Part shown: positions 41,530-50,243 of the stretch, one piece after another | How positions within the stretch are numbered: the first letter of the stretch is position 1 | Layout: each line of letters starts with the position of its first letter | NCBI GenBank assembly: GCA_000701625.1 | Contig: JNJK01000005.1 | Coordinates: 186,001-250,000, forward strand | From: Lachnospiraceae bacterium MC2017 | Lineage (GTDB): Bacteria > Bacillota > Clostridia > Lachnospirales > Lachnospiraceae | DNA length: 64,000 nt | Direction of reading: 5' to 3' | Program-made: the position numbers and the translations under genes | The notes under the pieces: model-generated | Database searches by the model: none | Told to the model about the DNA's origin: nothing | Seen by the model: only the letters and a program-made list of their open reading frames with translations

Positions 41530-42390
41530 CTATTTTTTCACAAATAAAGCTCTGTAACTCCTCGGAGACATACCCATTTCTTCACGAAAAACCCTGTTGA
41601 AACTCGAAATACTCTGAAACCCGGAAAGCATAGCAACCTCAGTAAGCGTAGTATCACTTTTAGATAATAACTCCGCTGCTTTTTCAAGCCTGATCATATT
41701 CAACCATTTGCTGTAATTTTTACCGGTAACATTTTTAAATATCCTGGAAAAATAATCCCTGCTGATGCCTGCCATCTTTGCCATCGCATTCTGCGAGAGA
41801 TCGTCTGCCGTAAGATTATGCTTAATATACTCAGTTACCATTATCATTCTCTGCATAACATCATCTGTGTAGCTTATCTGTTCCCCATCAATATCCGCTA
41901 ACAGCTCTGAACGATATTCCAAGAGAGTAAGCATATAATCCATGAAAAGCATACAGCATTTTATCTCTCGCTCCGGATCTCCCGACAAAAAAATATCCTT
42001 CATTTTTTGAATGATCTCAAGTAATTTTCCTGAGAGCTCCGGATGATTATCTGCACTTATCTTATGTAGATGTCTAAATAAATGCATTATTTTTTGCAGA
42101 TCAAAAAATGTATTTACAAAAGTATTTGAAAATTTGATTATCACTGCATTTTCAACATTCGCATCCACTATAGCATGCATCTCCATTGGCCATACAATGA
42201 TAAAATCTCCGGGTTTAAGATCATAAGTATTTTTACCAACCTTATAAATATTTGTATCTCCGGCTTCTATCAGAATGAGTTCACCATACGAATGCCAATG
42301 AGTTTGATAGCCTCTTCCCTTATGGCCATAAGACAGATTAAAATTACTCGTGCTTTCGAAATCATATATTTCAAACTTACTATAATCCAT
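41530..42390 (-). CDS. AraC-family transcription regulator
   Basis: The 286-residue protein has an N-terminal cupin (THWHSYGELILIEAGDTNIYKVGKNTYDLKPGDF) and two C-terminal helix-turn-helix motifs (AKMAGISRDYFSRIFKNVTGKNYSKWL and EVAMLSGFQSISSFNRVFREEMG). Such proteins usually respond to sugars or metabolites. ATG 42390 follows GGGGAGA at the upper limit of spacing. No target operon is obvious; neighbours are Crp/Fnr and BrnQ. Confidence 0.92.
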   Translation of the reverse strand: MDYSKFEIYDFESTSNFNLSYGHKGRGYQTHWHSYGELILIEAGDTNIYKVGKNTYDLKPGDFIIVWPMEMHAIVDANVENAVIIKFSNTFVNTFFDLQKIMHLFRHLHKISADNHPELSGKLLEIIQKMKDIFLSGDPEREIKCCMLFMDYMLTLLEYRSELLADIDGEQISYTDDVMQRMIMVTEYIKHNLTADDLSQNAMAKMAGISRDYFSRIFKNVTGKNYSKWLNMIRLEKAAELLSKSDTTLTEVAMLSGFQSISSFNRVFREEMGMSPRSYRALFVKK

Positions 42391-42471
42391 AACTGTCAGT
42401 TCTCCCCACAACATTGATATCAAAAACTTTGTCGTGCTCCCCTGTCATCAACATAATAATAAAGTGCAAGA

Positions 42472-42506
42472 AAGAGGTCTATAGATTATTTCAATCCAGA
42501 CCTCTT
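42472..42506. terminator. Hairpin in the araC upstream region
   Basis: AAGAGGTCT and AGACCTCTT form a perfect 9-bp stem. A second stem ACTGAAAA/TTTTCAGT lies at about 42529-42560. The 42391-42714 gap otherwise shows no gene. On the minus strand the first hairpin is followed by TCTTGC only, so termination is uncertain. Confidence 0.45.
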
Positions 42507-42714
42507 CTCGCGTGTATACTCAGCAAACTGAAAAGTATGGGGTACGAATATTTTCAGTAGCTTCGCCATATATAATTCTTTCTCTTTACTATAGTGTTAA
42601 GAAGGGCAAAATTTCTTTTGGGGTTAACATCATATAATAAAGAAAAAGTATTTTATATTCACATATTATCTATCATATCTTACTTTTTCTAATCATTTTT
42701 TGTCACGATAATCA

Positions 42715-44067
42715 TCACTTTTTGCACAATTGTTCAGAATGAAATCTAACGATCATTCCTATAAATAAACCAATCAAAGCAGGAACTCCCCAGCCTATAC
42801 CCAGATCGTAAAGCGGCAAAAATTTTGACACTGCGTGTACAATTATATCAGCATGAATACCTGTTTGAACGTCATCAGGCAGTGTACGGAGCAGATCAAA
42901 AAATGCTGCAACCGAAGTAAATGCCGTTACTGATATGAATACTCGTTTATCATACTGTATCACTCCTCCAAAAAGACACATAAGTATGAGAGTGATCGCC
43001 AGAGGATACAGGAACATCAATACCGGAACTGCATATGAGATCAACACAGTAAGTCCTACATTTGAAATTACAAGCGGCAGGATAGTGAAAATAACTGCCC
43101 ATTTTTTATAAGTAATTTTCGGAAAAAGCTGTTCAAAAGTCTCAGCACAACTTGTTACCAGACCGATCGCAGTTTTCAGGCATGCCAAAAATACCATTAT
43201 CGCCAAAAGCAGCTGACCTGTTTTTCCGAAATAATGAGCTGCAATCTGTGCGAGTGCGATACCACCGTTATCGCTGATATCAAGTACTCCACGGCTCTGT
43301 GCACCCATAAGTGTGATCAGCGCATAGATCGTTCCCATTAAAATGCAGCAGAATACGCCGGCTTTCAATGTACATTTAGCAATAGCCGCAGGTTCACTGA
43401 CACCGAGTTCTCTGACTACGCGGATGATGATTATACCAAATGCGATCGACGCAAGTGCATCCATTGTATTGTAACCTTCGAGAAATCCATTAAAAAATGT
43501 ATTATCAGCAATTGACGGATCCGGTACTACATTCCCCATCATTCCCATCGGACGAACGAAAGCCAATAGAAGCAAAAGTCCCAAAAATGTCAGGAAAACC
43601 GGATTAATAACCTTTCCGACCCACATCAGTATTTTTCCCGGCTTCAGAGAGAATATGAGTACCAGTGCAAAGAAAAACACAGAAAATGCAGGCAGCCATA
43701 AAGATGAGCCCGACGCAGCAAGCATGGGTTCTATTCCTACCGTAAATGAAGTTGTGGCGCATCTCGGTATCGCAAAGAAAGGTCCTATCGTCAGGTAAAG
43801 CGCACAAGTAAAAAAGAGTGACCAGCCTTTACCAACACGGCTAGCCATGTCAAAAAGACCTTCGCTCCGTGAGCTTCCCATAGCGGCCACACCCAGGAGC
43901 GGCAGCCCCACTCCGGTCGCAATAAAACCTGCAGCTGCGATCAATGCCTTTGATCCTGCGAGCTGTCCCATATGCACTGGGAATATCAGGTTTCCGGCTC
44001 CGAAAAAGAGCCCAAATAACATACTGGCAACAGCCAGTGTTTCTTTAAGTGTCAGTTTTGTTTTCAT
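42715..44067 (-). CDS. brnQ: Branched-chain amino acid transporter BrnQ
   Basis: The 450-residue protein has twelve hydrophobic segments and the family opening FGLFFGAGNLIFPVHMGQ. Further signatures are ISDNGGIALAQIAAHYFGKTGQ and CLKTAIGLVTSCAETF. It is a sodium- or proton-coupled importer of Leu/Ile/Val. ATG 44067 is the likely start, with GAAGGA 13 bases ahead; a TTG seven codons earlier is possible. It is a single gene with a terminator-bounded upstream region. Confidence 0.94.
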   Translation of the reverse strand: MKTKLTLKETLAVASMLFGLFFGAGNLIFPVHMGQLAGSKALIAAAGFIATGVGLPLLGVAAMGSSRSEGLFDMASRVGKGWSLFFTCALYLTIGPFFAIPRCATTSFTVGIEPMLAASGSSLWLPAFSVFFFALVLIFSLKPGKILMWVGKVINPVFLTFLGLLLLLAFVRPMGMMGNVVPDPSIADNTFFNGFLEGYNTMDALASIAFGIIIIRVVRELGVSEPAAIAKCTLKAGVFCCILMGTIYALITLMGAQSRGVLDISDNGGIALAQIAAHYFGKTGQLLLAIMVFLACLKTAIGLVTSCAETFEQLFPKITYKKWAVIFTILPLVISNVGLTVLISYAVPVLMFLYPLAITLILMCLFGGVIQYDKRVFISVTAFTSVAAFFDLLRTLPDDVQTGIHADIIVHAVSKFLPLYDLGIGWGVPALIGLFIGMIVRFHSEQLCKK

Positions 44068-44181
44068 AGCTAAAAATGTATCCTTCAAATCATTACTCTT
44101 TTAAGAGCATAATATATCTATTATGATGTTCCACATCATTTTGGTCAATACCCTAAAACAAAGTTCCAACACTGACACAAA

Positions 44182-44220
44182 AGAGCTTTACTGGCATAAA
44201 AACCAGTAAAGCTCTTTTTC
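44182..44220. terminator. Terminator of the PTS/phosphatase operon
   Basis: AAGAGCTTTACTGG pairs perfectly (14 bp) with CCAGTAAAGCTCTT. The T-rich flank serves the minus strand; the plus-strand flank is also T-rich. Confidence 0.92.
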
Positions 44221-44260
44221 GCATTTCACTATACCCTTATTCGGATCCCGGCAACTGATG

Positions 44261-45886
44261 TCAACTACTCAAAACCGTAACAACTATTGGAGATAATCCT
44301 GCCTGTGTGATCTTCTCGAGCTCAACTTCCATCACTTCCTGTCCGGCTGTGACACTTTCTCCTTCTTTGACTAATGGCTTTAGTCCCTTTCCGTTAAGCG
44401 TAAATGTATCGATACCCACTAAAAGGATAATCTCCGTATTATCATCGATCCGGAATGTCATTGCATGATTTGTATCCGCGATTTCAGAGATCACCCCATC
44501 ACAGGGAGCAAAAATATGTCCATTCTCCGGCATGATACCCATGCATTTTCCGATTACACCTGATGAAAACATTATATCCGGGATACAGTTCATCGGAACA
44601 GTTTCTCCGTCCGCAGCAGCTGCGATCGACAGATTACTCCTGCCGTGCCCTCCGGTCTCCATCAAAGCATCGCCCGCATGAACAACTTTTGATTTTTTCC
44701 TGCTAAGACGTGCAAAAGCTGCCGAACGCCAAAATGACACCTGTTCATCAGAAAGAGATGCTTCGATATTCAGCCCCTTATCACCATAGAAAATATTTGT
44801 AATTACAAATCCACCTAAATAGCTGATAACGATCGCTATCAGATAACAAAGAACACTGATAAAACGACCACCACGACCGGCTGTCATCATAAACGCACCC
44901 ATAAGGCCGGATGGTCCCCAACCTGTCGAAGCAACCCCTGTAAGCATGATAAATGCTCCTCCGAAACCCGCTCCTAGTCCTGCTGTAAGAAAAGGCATAC
45001 CTAACGGCAGAGTTACTCCGTAGATCAGCGGTTCTCCAACACCCATTATTCCCGCAGGCAGTGCACCTGCGATAACAGAACAAAAATCGTTGTTGCCGGT
45101 TTTCCTGGCTTTTTTCCAAAGTGCCAGTGCCGCACCAACCTGTCCTGCTCCTGCCATGGCAAGTGCAGGATAAAGTGTTACATAACCAAGTTCCGACAAC
45201 TGAACACTATAAAGAGCAACCAGACCATGATGCATACCTGTAGCCACCAACGGCAAAAAACATGCTGACGCAAGATAACCTGAGACAGCCTTGATCAAAA
45301 TATTCTGTGATAGACATGCCCTGCCAAAAATCCAGACAATTCCCTCTGAAATATATCCGTATAATGGCATTACAAATATGATATACGGGATCACACACAC
45401 AACCATAGTGATGACCGGTGTAAAGATCACATCAACGGAACGAGGCATTATCGTACGGACAGCCCTTTCAACATTGGCTATCAGCATCGCTCCAACGATA
45501 ACCGCCATGATGCCGCCTTTCCCGCTTCGAAGGATCGAATCCAGCGGAACCTCATTATTATAAAGTCCAAGGATTTCCGCTATCACATTTATCCCTTCCA
45601 TAGATGTGATCATTCCCAGCATACCACCAAGGATAGGCGTACCTCCAAACCTCTCAGATGCACGGTACCCCGCCCAGGCAGTCAAAAAAGTCATGACAGA
45701 TGAATTTATCAATGACAAGATCTGGTAAATAAACATCCACACATCATTTTCTGCGTAATTCGGAACCATTTGCGCTATGAGCGACGCAAAACCACCGCAA
45801 AGACCTGCACAAATAATACCCGGCAACAGTGGAATAAAGATCTCTCCTATAGTTTTCAGGTCATTTTTTAGCCTGTTCATTCTCAT
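44261..45886 (-). CDS. PTS EIIC-EIIA protein lacking EIIB and the phospho-histidine
   Basis: The 541-residue protein begins directly with a glucose/beta-glucoside-type EIIC (KTIGEIFIPLLPGIICAGL, TGMHHGLVALYSVQL, GVGEPLIYGVTLPL) and ends with a Crr-like EIIA (about residues 415-541). No EIIB domain with its Cys is present. In EIIA the first active-site histidine is kept (ADTNHAM, His 474), but the phosphorylated one fifteen residues later is leucine (Leu 489 in ILLVGIDTF, where Crr has VHFGID). Sugar phosphorylation by the usual route looks impossible. ATG 45886 follows GGAGGGG. It lies 31 bp after an RsbU-like phosphatase gene. Confidence 0.88.
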   Translation of the reverse strand: MRMNRLKNDLKTIGEIFIPLLPGIICAGLCGGFASLIAQMVPNYAENDVWMFIYQILSLINSSVMTFLTAWAGYRASERFGGTPILGGMLGMITSMEGINVIAEILGLYNNEVPLDSILRSGKGGIMAVIVGAMLIANVERAVRTIMPRSVDVIFTPVITMVVCVIPYIIFVMPLYGYISEGIVWIFGRACLSQNILIKAVSGYLASACFLPLVATGMHHGLVALYSVQLSELGYVTLYPALAMAGAGQVGAALALWKKARKTGNNDFCSVIAGALPAGIMGVGEPLIYGVTLPLGMPFLTAGLGAGFGGAFIMLTGVASTGWGPSGLMGAFMMTAGRGGRFISVLCYLIAIVISYLGGFVITNIFYGDKGLNIEASLSDEQVSFWRSAAFARLSRKKSKVVHAGDALMETGGHGRSNLSIAAAADGETVPMNCIPDIMFSSGVIGKCMGIMPENGHIFAPCDGVISEIADTNHAMTFRIDDNTEIILLVGIDTFTLNGKGLKPLVKEGESVTAGQEVMEVELEKITQAGLSPIVVTVLSS

Positions 45887-45917
45887 TATCAACCCCTCCG
45901 GCAAGACTATGGTTTTC

Positions 45918-47192
45918 TTACGCTGATAATCCGTCTGTTCCGTAGTAACATAAGCACAGCATGGTGATATCGTCAAACTGTTCTGCCCCATCCACAAAGC
46001 GATTTATGTCATCCATAACATTTGTCAGGGTCTTTTCCGGAAGTGCATCCGGTTCACTGTTAAGTGCAGCCAGCATCCGTTCAGTACCGTAAAGCTCATT
46101 ATCAGCGTTAGTAGCTTCCGCAACACCGTCCGTATATACAAAAAAGCTGTCTCCCGGATTCATCTGGAATTCATGCTGTCTGAACTTTAATCCTTCCATA
46201 ATTCCGACTGGCATCGAATGCCTGTAGACTATCAATTCATAACTGCCGTCAGCTCTTCGGACTGCAGGATGTTCATGACCGGCATTCGCAACGATTCCCT
46301 TACCTGTAGAAATCTCAAGCACCGCAACCCACATTGTCACGAAAAATCCCTCATCATTTCCTTCACAAAGCTGATTATTCACGTGTTCCAAAGCTTCCGA
46401 TACACTATTACCGTTCTGAAGACCGGACTTAATAAGAACACGACTAACCATCATGAGCAGTGCCGCAGGAACTCCCTTTCCAGATACATCCGCCATTACA
46501 AAACCGATGTGGTCATGATCTATCATAAAGAAATCGTAAAAGTCTCCTCCAACTTCTTTCGCAGGAGTCATGCTGGCATATAAACGGAATTCTTTTCTAT
46601 CAGGGAATGGTGGAAAAAGTCTTGGAAGTTGGCTTTGCTGGATCTTGCTCGCCATCTCAAGTTCCGCGCCGATCCTCTCTTTTTCAGCAGTAACTCTTTT
46701 TATCTGGTCGATATAAAGTGCTGTACGGAGCGACTGCTTTGCAAAAGCTTCCGCAAGAACCTCAATCTCATCTCCTGTTCTGTACACATCTTCCATCTTG
46801 AATTGTCTGTGCCTGATACCAAGAGATGCTATCCGTCTCGTGATGGTATTCAGCGGATCGATGATCCTCCTCGAAATGGAATACGCCGAGATTAGACCAG
46901 CTGCTACTATCAACACTACCAGGATAAGAAGTATATTTCGCGCATGGAACATTTTTTTACGAAATGAAGTCATAGCACCACTTTGGATTTCTTCATACTT
47001 ATCCTGTAGTCCGTTTTCCTCATACACCTGTCTTTGCATCTCGTAGGTGTCATCGACCAGTTTTTCTACCCTGCTCGTCTGATAAAAAAAGACTGCAGTA
47101 TATGCCACGATGATAAGTACGATCGTAACCAGCATCATGCTAAATATTTTATGCCGGATACCACCTCTAAGAATCCCCCTTTGATCTCCCAT
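45918..47192 (-). CDS. Membrane PP2C (RsbU/SpoIIE-like) phosphatase with HAMP
   Basis: The 424-residue protein has two membrane segments (about residues 15-37 and 86-106) around a short extracellular region, then HAMP (SRRIIDPLNTITRRIASLG), a coiled helix (ELEMASKIQQSQLP) and a SpoIIE-type phosphatase domain with metal aspartates (KEVGGDFYDFF, MADVSGKGVPAAL, VYTDGVAEA, QFDDITML). Such enzymes dephosphorylate anti-anti-sigma (STAS) proteins in partner-switching systems. No STAS gene is adjacent. It is operonic with the EIIC-EIIA protein. Confidence 0.93.
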   Translation of the reverse strand: MGDQRGILRGGIRHKIFSMMLVTIVLIIVAYTAVFFYQTSRVEKLVDDTYEMQRQVYEENGLQDKYEEIQSGAMTSFRKKMFHARNILLILVVLIVAAGLISAYSISRRIIDPLNTITRRIASLGIRHRQFKMEDVYRTGDEIEVLAEAFAKQSLRTALYIDQIKRVTAEKERIGAELEMASKIQQSQLPRLFPPFPDRKEFRLYASMTPAKEVGGDFYDFFMIDHDHIGFVMADVSGKGVPAALLMMVSRVLIKSGLQNGNSVSEALEHVNNQLCEGNDEGFFVTMWVAVLEISTGKGIVANAGHEHPAVRRADGSYELIVYRHSMPVGIMEGLKFRQHEFQMNPGDSFFVYTDGVAEATNADNELYGTERMLAALNSEPDALPEKTLTNVMDDINRFVDGAEQFDDITMLCLCYYGTDGLSA

Positions 47193-47365
47193 CGATACTC
47201 CTCCGCTTTCACAGCGATTTCGCTAGTTTTATATATACACTACATTTATTTTTCGACATTTTTTTATCATATATATAGTTAATACAACTAATTTCTTTTT
47301 AAGTATAAGCGCAGAAATAGCGCCTGCGGATTTGCAGGCGCCTGTGTTTAGTTTTTTACCAACGA

Positions 47366-48346
47366 TCATTCCTGATCAAATGTGATCGAATCGATTATTC
47401 CTGAAAGAGCATCTGACACAGCTATGTTCTGCGCTTCATCATTTCCGTTATGTCCTGAAATCTCAAATATAAGTGCTCCATCCATATAATCTCTGCCGAG
47501 AGCGGTCGCGTATGCGCCGGAACCATCTTTGTCCGGATCGAGAATAGCCCAATATCCGGTAACAGCCTCATTACCAAGGAAAGGTGCTTCAGAGTATGTT
47601 GTCTTATCAGAACCCCATGACTCACCAAGCTTCTTTATAGCAGCTTCTGCCTTATCCTCAACAGTGTAAGTCACTGTGATCATATTTGTACCGGCAGATT
47701 CACCTGTATAAACTATAAAAACATTACCGTTTTCTCTATTTATCTCGAAATCATTTGCATTGTACTTGATGCTCCAGCCATTGGCATCGTGATAAACACT
47801 CTTCTCCGGTCCATTCACATAGTTCTCTGCGCTGAAATTGTCCGCATCTACATCATCAAGTCTCTCAAATACCAGCTCTAGTCCATCGACAAATGAACCT
47901 GTGATCCTGTCTTCTTCAAAAGATGTAATCTTTAATGTGTCTTCAACAGAATCCGAACCTCCGAAACTAAAGGAAACTTCGCCATCTCCCTGAGTGCAGT
48001 CAAAAGGTACGCCTGTTCCTGTTGTGCCATCCTCGGTATAACCATAATCAGCTCCGTTAAATACGTAGAAATAAGTCTTATCAGGATTTTCAGCTTCCTT
48101 TGCATAATTAACGTACACACCCTTTGTGAAATAAACCTCTCCGGCTGCGGTTTGCATGATGTCATCTTCGATCGAATCCAAAACTTCCGATGCGCCTGCT
48201 GATAAAGACACATCTTCCTCAGCGCTCTCTGTCGTCTGGGCTGCGGCCTCTGTTGCAGTTCCTGCCGGCGCACTCTCTTTTCCGCATCCTGACATAACTG
48301 TCAGAGCAACCACACCTGTAACCATGATCACCATAAATTTTTTCAT
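47366..48346 (-). CDS. Lipoprotein of unknown function
   Basis: The 326-residue protein has a signal peptide ending in the lipobox VMSGC and an Ala/Thr/Glu linker. Two repeated-looking beta domains follow (VYFTKGVYVNYAKEAENPDKTYFYVF, then GWSIKYNANDFEINRENGNVF). ATG 48346 follows AGAGGGG; the longer frame lacks a site. It is not recognised beyond being an extracytoplasmic lipoprotein. A short GC-rich hairpin (GCGCCTGC/GCAGGCGC) lies after it at 47317-47342. Confidence 0.78.
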   Translation of the reverse strand: MKKFMVIMVTGVVALTVMSGCGKESAPAGTATEAAAQTTESAEEDVSLSAGASEVLDSIEDDIMQTAAGEVYFTKGVYVNYAKEAENPDKTYFYVFNGADYGYTEDGTTGTGVPFDCTQGDGEVSFSFGGSDSVEDTLKITSFEEDRITGSFVDGLELVFERLDDVDADNFSAENYVNGPEKSVYHDANGWSIKYNANDFEINRENGNVFIVYTGESAGTNMITVTYTVEDKAEAAIKKLGESWGSDKTTYSEAPFLGNEAVTGYWAILDPDKDGSGAYATALGRDYMDGALIFEISGHNGNDEAQNIAVSDALSGIIDSITFDQE

Positions 48347-48534
48347 TTTGTTTACCCCTCTGCTAATTTTTGATTTTATCAGTACTTTGGACTGAACAAA
48401 AATTGAATCAGTCTCTTGTTTTCCTTGGGACAAACAAATAATACCAACATGATCATCACAGAATTGTCACACGATAAAAATTGTGTCATATCGTTTTTAT
48501 CCCGACCAAATTTAATTGTTTCTACTCATATTCT

Positions 48535-48566
48535 AAAAAACGAGAATGACACCATCTGTCATTCCC
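48535..48566 (-). terminator. Terminator of the MATE-NRPS-symporter operon
   Basis: GAATGACA / TGTCATTC stem followed on the minus strand by CTCGTTTTTTAG. The terminator and about 30 bases beyond it (48511-48573) are repeated almost exactly at 55131-55193. Confidence 0.85.
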
Positions 48567-48586
48567 GCTAAAAACTGCAATTCGTG

Positions 48587-50233
48587 TTATGAATTAAATT
48601 TACTCATATCGACAAGACCTTCTTTTTTAGCAATGATCGTAGATACAACTGCATCGCCTGTGACGTTGGTACAGGTCTGCATCATTCCAACTAACGGGTA
48701 CAGACCCATGACAAGACTTACTGCCTCTGCCGGTACGCCGATCTGCGGTATCAAAAGTGCGATGCAGACCAGATTTCCACCAGGAACTCCGGGGCTTCCA
48801 ACAGAAAGAACCATTATCGCAATAAACAAGGACAACAGCACGCTGGGAGTAACCGGTATCTGAAAGATCTTTGCGCAGAATAAAGCTGAGATCAAAAGCG
48901 AAATACAGCTTCCATCCATATTTATAGTAGCTCCAAGCGGCAGTGAAAACGAATAAATCTTTGGTGAAATTCCTAATTTATCGCAGCACTCGATAGATGT
49001 AGGAAGAGCCGCATTACTCGATGCACAGGTAAATGCAGATGCCATTGCAGGGTAATACTTCTTTAGGAACTTGTTCGGTGTCAGACCTGCAAACAATGCC
49101 AATAAGATGATATACACACAGATCATCAAAACATCGCCGAAATAAATAACCGGTGCCCATACAAATACATTCAAGAGTGTCTCAAAATTCATTGCGATCA
49201 TCATCTTCGCCATAGAGCAAAAGACAATTAAAGGAATTAACTTTACCATCACAGACGTGATCTTAGAAAACACATCATTTAAAATGCCAAGCATTTTTTT
49301 AACTTCGGGGATTTTTCCTGCTAAAGAAGCCGCAGCTATGCCAAGTACCACAGCCATAAATATCAGCTGAAGCATATCTGACTTCTGAAATGGCGTAATG
49401 ATATCACTTGGTACGATACCTACAATAGTATCCTTGATGGAAATAGTCACTCCTTCAGCCTTCTGCAGGGTTGCCTCTGCCGTCTCTTCAGAAACTGCCA
49501 CTGCCAGATCAGTACTTCCTATCGGGAAAAGCTGATATGTAAAATATCCAACACAGATCGCGATCATAGAAGTCAGGAGGTAAAAGGCAACTATCCGGGT
49601 CGCAATCCTTCCAAGAGCCTTTAGATCCGTAAAGTCAGCAATACTGTAAGCCACCGAGAAAAATACCAGAGGCGCCACGATCAATTTAAGGAAATTTAAA
49701 AACATGGTATAAACCGGCGTAATAAGCAGCGTGCTGATATTTTTTCCAACTTCTGCAGGCAAAAAATTGTGGATCAGAAATCCTGTCAAAATACCGAGTA
49801 TCAGCGCAGCGATAGTATATATCAGGTTTGTGTAGGTAGATTTTTTTACAGGAAAAGTAACTATAGTCTTCCCTTTATTTCTACGTACCAAAAGAGTATC
49901 AGCAAATAGCTTATCATAAAGCTTCTTGATAACATCTCCTGCGTCTTCATCAAGTTCATCAACCTTAAGCCTCTCATAAATATCAGAAACCGCAAAAGCA
50001 TCACAACCTGCCTTTATCTGAACTGACAGATTTCCAAAAAGCCCCCTGATCTCTATCACAATATCACTACCTACAGGAGCAGATTCCAAAATCTTAGCCA
50101 ATACCTCCTCTGTGGTCAAAAGAGTCTGAACGATCTGTTTCGAATTAATGTTCCGTTCCTTCAAAGAATCCTGAACAAACTTCACTCCACTTGCTATTAC
50201 ACCACTATCTGCTTTCAGTACCTTCTTATCCAT
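48587..50233 (-). CDS. Dicarboxylate/amino-acid symporter with N-terminal GHKL-like domain
   Basis: The 548-residue protein has two parts. Residues about 135-545 are an SDF (DctA/GltP) symporter with the re-entrant loop serines TCASSNAALPTSIECC, the NMDGS motif and GSPGVPGG. Residues 1-130 are a soluble domain (TLLTTEEVLAKILESAPVG, IVIEIRGLFGNLSVQIKAG, VIKKLYDKLFADTLLVRRNKGKT in outline) resembling a degenerate HATPase_c/anti-sigma-kinase fold. Ordinary symporters lack it. ATG 50233 follows AAGGA correctly spaced; the ATG at 50239 is too close. It is the last gene of the operon, four to eleven bases after the NRPS-like gene. Confidence 0.85.
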   Translation of the reverse strand: MDKKVLKADSGVIASGVKFVQDSLKERNINSKQIVQTLLTTEEVLAKILESAPVGSDIVIEIRGLFGNLSVQIKAGCDAFAVSDIYERLKVDELDEDAGDVIKKLYDKLFADTLLVRRNKGKTIVTFPVKKSTYTNLIYTIAALILGILTGFLIHNFLPAEVGKNISTLLITPVYTMFLNFLKLIVAPLVFFSVAYSIADFTDLKALGRIATRIVAFYLLTSMIAICVGYFTYQLFPIGSTDLAVAVSEETAEATLQKAEGVTISIKDTIVGIVPSDIITPFQKSDMLQLIFMAVVLGIAAASLAGKIPEVKKMLGILNDVFSKITSVMVKLIPLIVFCSMAKMMIAMNFETLLNVFVWAPVIYFGDVLMICVYIILLALFAGLTPNKFLKKYYPAMASAFTCASSNAALPTSIECCDKLGISPKIYSFSLPLGATINMDGSCISLLISALFCAKIFQIPVTPSVLLSLFIAIMVLSVGSPGVPGGNLVCIALLIPQIGVPAEAVSLVMGLYPLVGMMQTCTNVTGDAVVSTIIAKKEGLVDMSKFNS

Positions 50234-50243
50234 ATGCATTTCC

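Noticed and set aside
48587-50233. Symporter N-terminal extension as a mis-called start
   Set aside because: The ribosome site sits before the extension and the 130 residues have a regular alpha/beta pattern, so the domain appears real.
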